From Streptomyces ambofaciens ATCC 23877 (GTDB lineage: Bacteria > Actinomycetota > Actinomycetes > Streptomycetales > Streptomycetaceae): a stretch of DNA of 64,000 nucleotides. A program made the position numbers and the translations under genes. The stretch covers positions 5,567,001 through 5,631,000 of the forward strand of contig NZ_CP012382.1 in the NCBI RefSeq assembly GCF_001267885.1, written 5' to 3'. Below, in pieces: positions 60,892-64,000 of the stretch. Every line of letters begins with the position of its first letter. The first letter of the stretch is position 1. The notes beneath the pieces are model-generated. The model did not search any database. It worked only from the letters and a program-made list of their open reading frames with translations, and was not told the origin of the DNA.

Positions 60892-61467
60892 CTACCGCAG
60901 TCGTGCCATGAGTGCGTGCTCGACCAGCGTGATCAGCGCACTCTTCGCGTCGGCGCGGTGCCGGGCGTCCGTCGTGATGATCGGGGTGTCCGGGCCGATC
61001 TGCAGCGCCTCGCGGACCTCGTCCGGGGAGTACGGCTGCTGGCCGTCGAAGCCGTTGAGGGCGACGACGAACGGCAGACCGGAGTTCTCGAAGTAGTCCA
61101 CCGCGGGGAAGCAGTCGGCCAGCCGGCGGGTGTCGCACAGCACGACCGCGCCGATGGCGCCGCGCACCAGGTCGTCCCACATGAACCAGAAACGGTCCTG
61201 GCCGGGCGTGCCGAACAGGTACAGGATCAGGTCCTGGTCGAGCGTGATGCGGCCGAAGTCCATGGCGACCGTGGTGGTCGTCTTGTCCCCGGCGTGCGTG
61301 AGGTCGTCGATCCCCGCGCTGGCCGAGGTCATCACTGCCTCGGTGCGCAGCGGGTTGATCTCGGAGACGGCGCCCACGAACGTGGTCTTGCCGACGCCGA
61401 AGCCGCCGGCCACCACGATCTTCGCGGAGGTGGTCGCCCGACCTCCGTCAGAGCTTTCGAAGTCCAC
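60892..61467 (-). CDS. cvnD1: Conservon GTP-binding protein CvnD (first copy)
   Basis: Ras-like GTPase of 191 residues with the same G motifs as CvnD2. The core differs by only a handful of residues (for example Thr to Ala in DDLTHxGD, Val-Asp to Cys-Asp in VLxDTRRL, Asn to Ser in PYxPDEV); the N-terminal 15 residues differ more. It begins at a GTG inside cvnC1. Last gene of the cvn1 operon, followed by a terminator. Confidence 0.93.
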   Translation of the reverse strand: MDFESSDGGRATTSAKIVVAGGFGVGKTTFVGAVSEINPLRTEAVMTSASAGIDDLTHAGDKTTTTVAMDFGRITLDQDLILYLFGTPGQDRFWFMWDDLVRGAIGAVVLCDTRRLADCFPAVDYFENSGLPFVVALNGFDGQQPYSPDEVREALQIGPDTPIITTDARHRADAKSALITLVEHALMARLR

Positions 61468-61846
61468 TGAGCACCCTTTCGAGCAGTGTCACGTCCGGTG
61501 CACCGCCGTTGTTCTCGTCGCCGCCCGGCTGGTGGATGGCGACGAGCCCGGCCTCCGCGAGGTCCGCGACCAGGATCCGGGCCACCCCCAGCGGCATCGC
61601 CAGCAGGGCCGACACCTCCGCCACCGACTTCACCTCGCGGCACAGGTGGCAGATGCGCTGGTGCTCGGGAAGGAGCCCCATGAGCGCTGCCGGGTCGGCC
61701 GTCGTGCTGATCAGCGCCTCGATGGCGAGCTGGTAGCGCGGCCGTGTCCGGCCACCGGTCATCGCGTACGGACGTACCAGCGGCTGGTCGCCCTCGTCCT
61801 CGTACGGCTCCGCGTACGGATCATGAGAGGCGGTGGGCGGGGTCAT
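61448..61846 (-). CDS. cvnC1: Conservon DUF742 protein CvnC (first copy)
   Basis: A 132-residue DUF742 protein. Start at ATG 61846 is supported by GGAGG seven bases upstream; the frame extends to 61939 but without a ribosome binding site. Compared with CvnC2 it lacks the long Gly/Pro-rich N-terminus and has only a short acidic leader before QPLVRPYAMTGGRTRPRYQL. The cysteine pair is CHLCRE. It overlaps cvnD1 by 20 bases, exactly as in the second copy. Confidence 0.91.
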   Translation of the reverse strand: MTPPTASHDPYAEPYEDEGDQPLVRPYAMTGGRTRPRYQLAIEALISTTADPAALMGLLPEHQRICHLCREVKSVAEVSALLAMPLGVARILVADLAEAGLVAIHQPGGDENNGGAPDVTLLERVLSGLRKL

Positions 61847-61957
61847 GAATCCTCCGGGCGGGACAGCAGGTTGGTCAGTCGTGCCGTCTGAAGAGGCCGG
61901 TGGGGGGATTGTGGCGGCCGGACGGTGATTTGGTAACACGGGTGGTGCCGGGGCCGA

Positions 61958-62380
61958 TCAGTGGAGCAGACTGCCTTGTAGTTCAGCGCGCAGATCGGGC
62001 GTGAGCACCGCCCCCGCGCGGTCGACCAGGAGTGCCATCTCGTAGCCGACGAGGCCGATGTCGCACTCCGGGTGAGCGAGAACGGCCAGGGACGAGCCGT
62101 CCGAGACGGACATGAGGAAGAGGAACCCGCGTTCCATCTCCACCACCGTCTGTGCCACGTTGCCGCCCTCGAAGATCCGGGACGCCCCGGCGGTCAGCGA
62201 GGTCAGCCCGGAGGCGACGGCCGCGAGCTGGTCGGCGCGGTCGCGCGGAAAGCCCTCCGACATCGCCAGGAGGAGTCCGTCGGCGGACACGACGACGGTG
62301 TGGGACACCCCCGGGGTGTTGTCCACGAAATTCGTGATCAACCAGTTGAGGTTCTGTGCCGCCTGGCTCATCGGGCTCAA
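61958..62380 (-). CDS. cvnB1: Conservon roadblock/LC7 protein CvnB (first copy)
   Basis: A 140-residue LC7/roadblock protein almost identical to CvnB2 (for instance NVAQT for SVNQT and PECDIGLVG for PEADIGLIG). By analogy with the second copy, the start is at 62380, but here the codon is TTG, directly after the cvnA1 stop and six bases after AGGAGCG; an ATG follows at 62371 but with poor spacing. It forms the middle of the cvnA1-B1-C1-D1 operon. Confidence 0.9.
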   Translation of the reverse strand: MSPMSQAAQNLNWLITNFVDNTPGVSHTVVVSADGLLLAMSEGFPRDRADQLAAVASGLTSLTAGASRIFEGGNVAQTVVEMERGFLFLMSVSDGSSLAVLAHPECDIGLVGYEMALLVDRAGAVLTPDLRAELQGSLLH

Positions 62381-64000
62381 CTAACGCTCCTGCTGGTGAG
62401 TGGGCCGCGGGTAGCTGCCGGTCTGGTTGGTACCGGCCTGACGGCCCTGTGCGATTCCCCGACGGAGATTGGTCAGCCGGCCGCGTACCTCGTCGGGCGC
62501 ACGCGATACCTGCGGACCGTTCTGGTGCGACTGCTGCTGAGCCGTGCCCGGGACCAGGTTGGCCCGGGGCACCCGGCGCGGCAGGCCGGAGGTGGTGATT
62601 CCGCCCGCGGCAGGCTGCCGGACGCGCTCGGCCTGCCGGACGAGGTCGTCGTTCGGCGAGCTGCGCCAGGCGGAGGTGGCGGGCCGCTGGGGGGCCGCCG
62701 GGGTCTGGGGCTGGGCGGCCTGCGGCTCCGGGGTCGCGGCCGGGGCGCCCTGCTGGGCCCTCGCCTCGCGGTCCCCGTGGAACCAGTTGGTCTCCAGCGT
62801 GTCGTACAGCGGGGTACGTCCGTCGCCGGGGCCGGAGGCCGGGGGCAGGGCCCAACCGTCACCGGGCCGCTGGGCGGCGGTCCCGTTGGCGTTGCCGCCC
62901 GCGGGCTCCTGGTGGGCGGGACGCTGCTGCGGGGCCGGCGGACGCGGGGCGCCGAAGTCGTTCCCGCCGCGCGCGCCGTTGACCTGCGGGCGGTCGAACT
63001 GGCCGGTGGGGGCCGGGTTCTGCCGCTCCGGCAGCCGGTGCTGCCCGGTCGGGCCGTCGTTCCCGTCGTTCAGGTTCTGGTTCTGGTGCTGGGCGCCGGT
63101 GAACCGGCCGGTCGAGGCCGGGTCGTTCGGGCCCGCCTGGCCGGGCTGTGTGCCGAAGACGTCCGAGCGGACGAACGCCCCGCCGTCGTGCTGCGGAGCG
63201 GCCGGCTCGGGCCGCGCGAACTGGTCGTCGCGCGGGGCGCTCGCGCCGCCCTGGCCGTACTGCTCCTGGGGGTACTGGTTCTGGGAGTACTGCTCCTGGC
63301 CGTACTGCTCCTGACCGCCGTACTGCTCCTGGGCGGGCCGGCCGAACGGGCCGTTGTTCTGCTGCTGCTCCTGTCGGCGCGGGGCCGGGGCGTCGAAGTC
63401 CGGGCGGGCGAACTCGGCCGTGGCCGCGGGGCCCTGTGCCTCACCGAGCGCGGGGACCGCGGGCATCTCGGTGGTCGAGCCCGGACCCTGCCGGTCGTCG
63501 AAGCGCGGAGTGCGGTCCGTACGGGAGCTGTCCGGCTCCTCGTGGCCGCGCGGGGCGTCCAGCGAGGCACGGGGCACGGACGGCTGGGCGTTCTCGTCGC
63601 TCCAGCTCGGCGTGCGGGGCTGCGGACTGCCGCCGGGCAGCTCGGCCCGGGGACCGCCGCGCGGCGGCAGCTGCGGACGACGACCCTGCTCGGCGTCACC
63701 GTTGCCCTTGCCGCGGCGCTTGCCGCGCTGCGGAGGCGCCGAGGGACCGCGTCCGCCGCCGAACGCGTCCTGACCCTGCGGGTTGCCCGGCACGGCCGCG
63801 CCCTGCGGCGCGTTGGTGCCGGCGGCCTGCAGGCCCTGCGGCGCACCGGGTGCCTGACCGGCACCGGCACCGGCCGGAGCCGGGCGGTTCTGCTGGTGGG
63901 GTCCCGCCGGGGACTGGGGTCCGCGCGGTCCGCCCTGTCCGCCCGGCGCACCCGGGCGACCGCCCGCGTCGCGTCCGGGCAGCGCGGCCCGCGGTCCCTG
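62381..64000 (-). CDS. cvnA1: Conservon sensor kinase-like protein CvnA (first copy), C-terminal tail only
   Basis: The frame is open to the window end on the reverse strand, so the start and the whole sensor and kinase part lie beyond base 64000. The 539 visible residues are a disordered Pro/Gln/Gly/Arg-rich tail, with tracts such as QEQYGGQEQYGQEQYSQNQY, ending in the motif also found in CvnA2: TSGLPRRVPRANLV, then GPQVSRAPDEVRGRLTNLRRGI. Identification as CvnA rests on that motif and on the following cvnB-C-D genes. The visible ATG/GTG codons near 63793 are internal. Confidence 0.85.
   Translation of the reverse strand, partial: QGPRAALPGRDAGGRPGAPGGQGGPRGPQSPAGPHQQNRPAPAGAGAGQAPGAPQGLQAAGTNAPQGAAVPGNPQGQDAFGGGRGPSAPPQRGKRRGKGNGDAEQGRRPQLPPRGGPRAELPGGSPQPRTPSWSDENAQPSVPRASLDAPRGHEEPDSSRTDRTPRFDDRQGPGSTTEMPAVPALGEAQGPAATAEFARPDFDAPAPRRQEQQQNNGPFGRPAQEQYGGQEQYGQEQYSQNQYPQEQYGQGGASAPRDDQFARPEPAAPQHDGGAFVRSDVFGTQPGQAGPNDPASTGRFTGAQHQNQNLNDGNDGPTGQHRLPERQNPAPTGQFDRPQVNGARGGNDFGAPRPPAPQQRPAHQEPAGGNANGTAAQRPGDGWALPPASGPGDGRTPLYDTLETNWFHGDREARAQQGAPAATPEPQAAQPQTPAAPQRPATSAWRSSPNDDLVRQAERVRQPAAGGITTSGLPRRVPRANLVPGTAQQQSHQNGPQVSRAPDEVRGRLTNLRRGIAQGRQAGTNQTGSYPRPTHQQER

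Overview
The window is a gapless stretch of very high-GC chromosome with strong third-position GC bias, frequent GTG starts and actinomycete hallmarks: two four-gene conservons, an AccB/AccE carboxylase pair, UreAB fusion, a LAL regulator and leaderless-looking starts. Gene content and order match the Streptomyces core, corresponding to what I know of S. coelicolor around SCO5494 to SCO5544. I see no tRNA, rRNA, CRISPR array, insertion sequence or prophage gene.

Layout. 1-8 kb: the 3' end of NAD-dependent DNA ligase ligA, a membrane GGDEF-EAL protein (RmdB type) preceded by a tiny ORF, then gatC-gatA-small ORF-gatB for tRNA-dependent amidotransfer. 8-19 kb: an MMPL/RND exporter overlapping a GNAT gene, small proteins, a large LAL regulator, a PQQ-type sugar dehydrogenase lipoprotein, an aldo/keto reductase and a 2-hydroxyacid dehydrogenase. 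19-22 kb: a second PAS-GGDEF-EAL protein whose N-terminal part is frameshifted from the rest.

22-46 kb is dominated by amino-acid metabolism. It holds ilvB-ilvN-ilvC, serA, leuB, ilvE and cimA, which together cover much of the branched-chain pathway. Two of these genes, ilvB and cimA, are preceded by a short leader peptide rich in rare Ile/Leu/Val codons followed by a T-tailed hairpin, as expected for ribosome-mediated attenuation. Between them lie a TetR-controlled multidrug exporter, a proline catabolism unit (PucR regulator, proline dehydrogenase, P5C dehydrogenase), an AAC(2')-I type acetyltransferase and a compact nitrogen cluster: NCS1 permease, UreAB fusion, divergent UreC, agmatine deiminase-like enzyme and TetR. 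That cluster has no ureDEFG genes in the window.

46-53 kb looks more accessory: a Gly-rich membrane protein, a Cmx-like MFS exporter, an EamA exporter with divergent TetR and tandem operators, a YceI protein and a Tat-exported polysaccharide lyase 8. 53-64 kb returns to the core: accB-accE, then two tandem, closely related conservons (cvnA-D), the second cut off by the window end. The best candidates for something little described are the cimA attenuator and the divergent urease-like cluster.
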